From NCBI GenBank assembly GCA_900771065.1, contig CAAGMP010000300.1, positions 1 through 5,553 on the forward strand: 5,553 nt of DNA, read 5' to 3'. This document shows positions 5,101 through 5,553 of this stretch, piece after piece. Source of the stretch: an uncultured Acinetobacter sp. (GTDB lineage Bacteria > Pseudomonadota > Gammaproteobacteria > Pseudomonadales > Moraxellaceae). The stretch's first letter is position 1; every line of letters starts with the position of its first letter. The notes beneath the pieces were generated by a model. It ran no database searches. It saw only the letters and a list, made by a program, of their open reading frames with translations, and was not told the DNA's origin. Position numbers and translations under genes: made by a program.

Positions 5101-5553
5101 TTAGTTAAGTTTACCTTTCAAACTTGCTAAAACATCAAACGGATTATCCCGTTTTTCTTCAACAACGTCCTGAACGGTAGGTTGATGTTTATGCTCACAA
5201 GCATCATGCTTAGGAGATAAAGGCACCAACAATAACAATTCATCTTCTATTAATGACAGTAAATCAGCAGTTGCAGGCGCATCATAGCTACCTTTCGTTG
5301 TTGCTTCACTTTCACCAAGTACGATGAAATCAGCATCCTCATCCAAGCGCTCTATCAGTGACTCATCATCAATTAAAGCTAGGCGGAAATTTGAAAGCAG
5401 TTCAATATTGACAACATTTAAACAACGTTGACATTGCATTGGAACTGTTGTTTCAACATGACCTTCTAGCCATACAACACGATGATAGGCATCCATTGAT
5501 AGCTTACAGTCTATGTTAACCAATTGATTATCAATTGATTTAACAGCTTCACG
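5101..5553 (-). CDS. yceD: YceD/DUF177 family protein, N-terminus cut by window edge
   Basis: Family linked to large ribosomal subunit or 23S rRNA accumulation; the exact biochemical role is not settled. The frame is open through the right edge, so 150 C-terminal residues are visible and roughly the first 20-30 are probably missing (the E. coli protein has 173). The family CxxC pair appears as MQCQRCL, preceded by the beta-rich WLEGHVETTVP. A second conserved patch, LSLIEDELLLLVPLSPKHDACE, and the C-terminal NPFDVLASLKGKL closely match E. coli YceD. An apparent TTG start at 5521-5523 is only an internal Leu codon: the residues before it (REAVKSIDNQ) continue the protein. It lies just before rpmF, its usual neighbour. 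Confidence 0.93.
   Translation of the reverse strand, partial: REAVKSIDNQLVNIDCKLSMDAYHRVVWLEGHVETTVPMQCQRCLNVVNIELLSNFRLALIDDESLIERLDEDADFIVLGESEATTKGSYDAPATADLLSLIEDELLLLVPLSPKHDACEHKHQPTVQDVVEEKRDNPFDVLASLKGKLN

Noticed and set aside
5521..5523. TTG as a start codon for the YceD-family gene
   Set aside because: The frame stays open upstream to the window edge and the protein would lack the normal N-terminal part; the gene is simply cut by the window.

Overview
The window looks like a piece of gamma-proteobacterial chromosome, most likely Acinetobacter or a close Moraxellaceae relative. This rests on the AT-rich composition, on protein sequences of FabG, AcpP and L32 that look like that genus, and on the compact gene order yceD-rpmF-fabD-fabG-acpP. 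The genus call comes from memory of the families, not from a search.

Right part (about 2611-5553, all minus strand): a core translation and fatty-acid cluster. In order of transcription it holds yceD (DUF177, cut by the window edge), rpmF (ribosomal protein L32) with a strong intrinsic terminator behind it, fabD (malonyl-CoA:ACP transacylase), fabG (3-oxoacyl-ACP reductase, overlapping fabD by ATGA) and acpP (acyl carrier protein). FabD loads malonyl groups onto AcpP, and FabG carries out the first reduction of each elongation round on AcpP-bound substrates. The cluster ends at a symmetrical hairpin that can stop transcription from both sides.

Middle part (about 486-2600): a plus-strand gene for an unknown 64-residue protein faces acpP. 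Divergent from it is a two-gene minus-strand unit: sbmA (SbmA/BacA-type peptide importer of the inner membrane) and a gene for a secreted, probably periplasmic 164-residue protein of unknown function. The divergent intergenic region carries a perfect TGTGA-N6-TCACA site, the consensus for CRP/Vfr-type regulators.

Left part (1-485): the 3' end of a very AT-rich (about 27% GC) plus-strand gene of unknown function, then a spacer full of inverted repeats, including a perfect 19-nt palindrome. This end looks more like accessory DNA than the rest.

I see no CRISPR array, no insertion sequence, no tRNA or rRNA, and no obvious new multi-gene system. The points most worth checking are the CRP-like site, the sbmA partner gene, a histidine at the usual catalytic Asn position of FabG, tandem direct repeats upstream of fabD, and the nested palindromes at the left.
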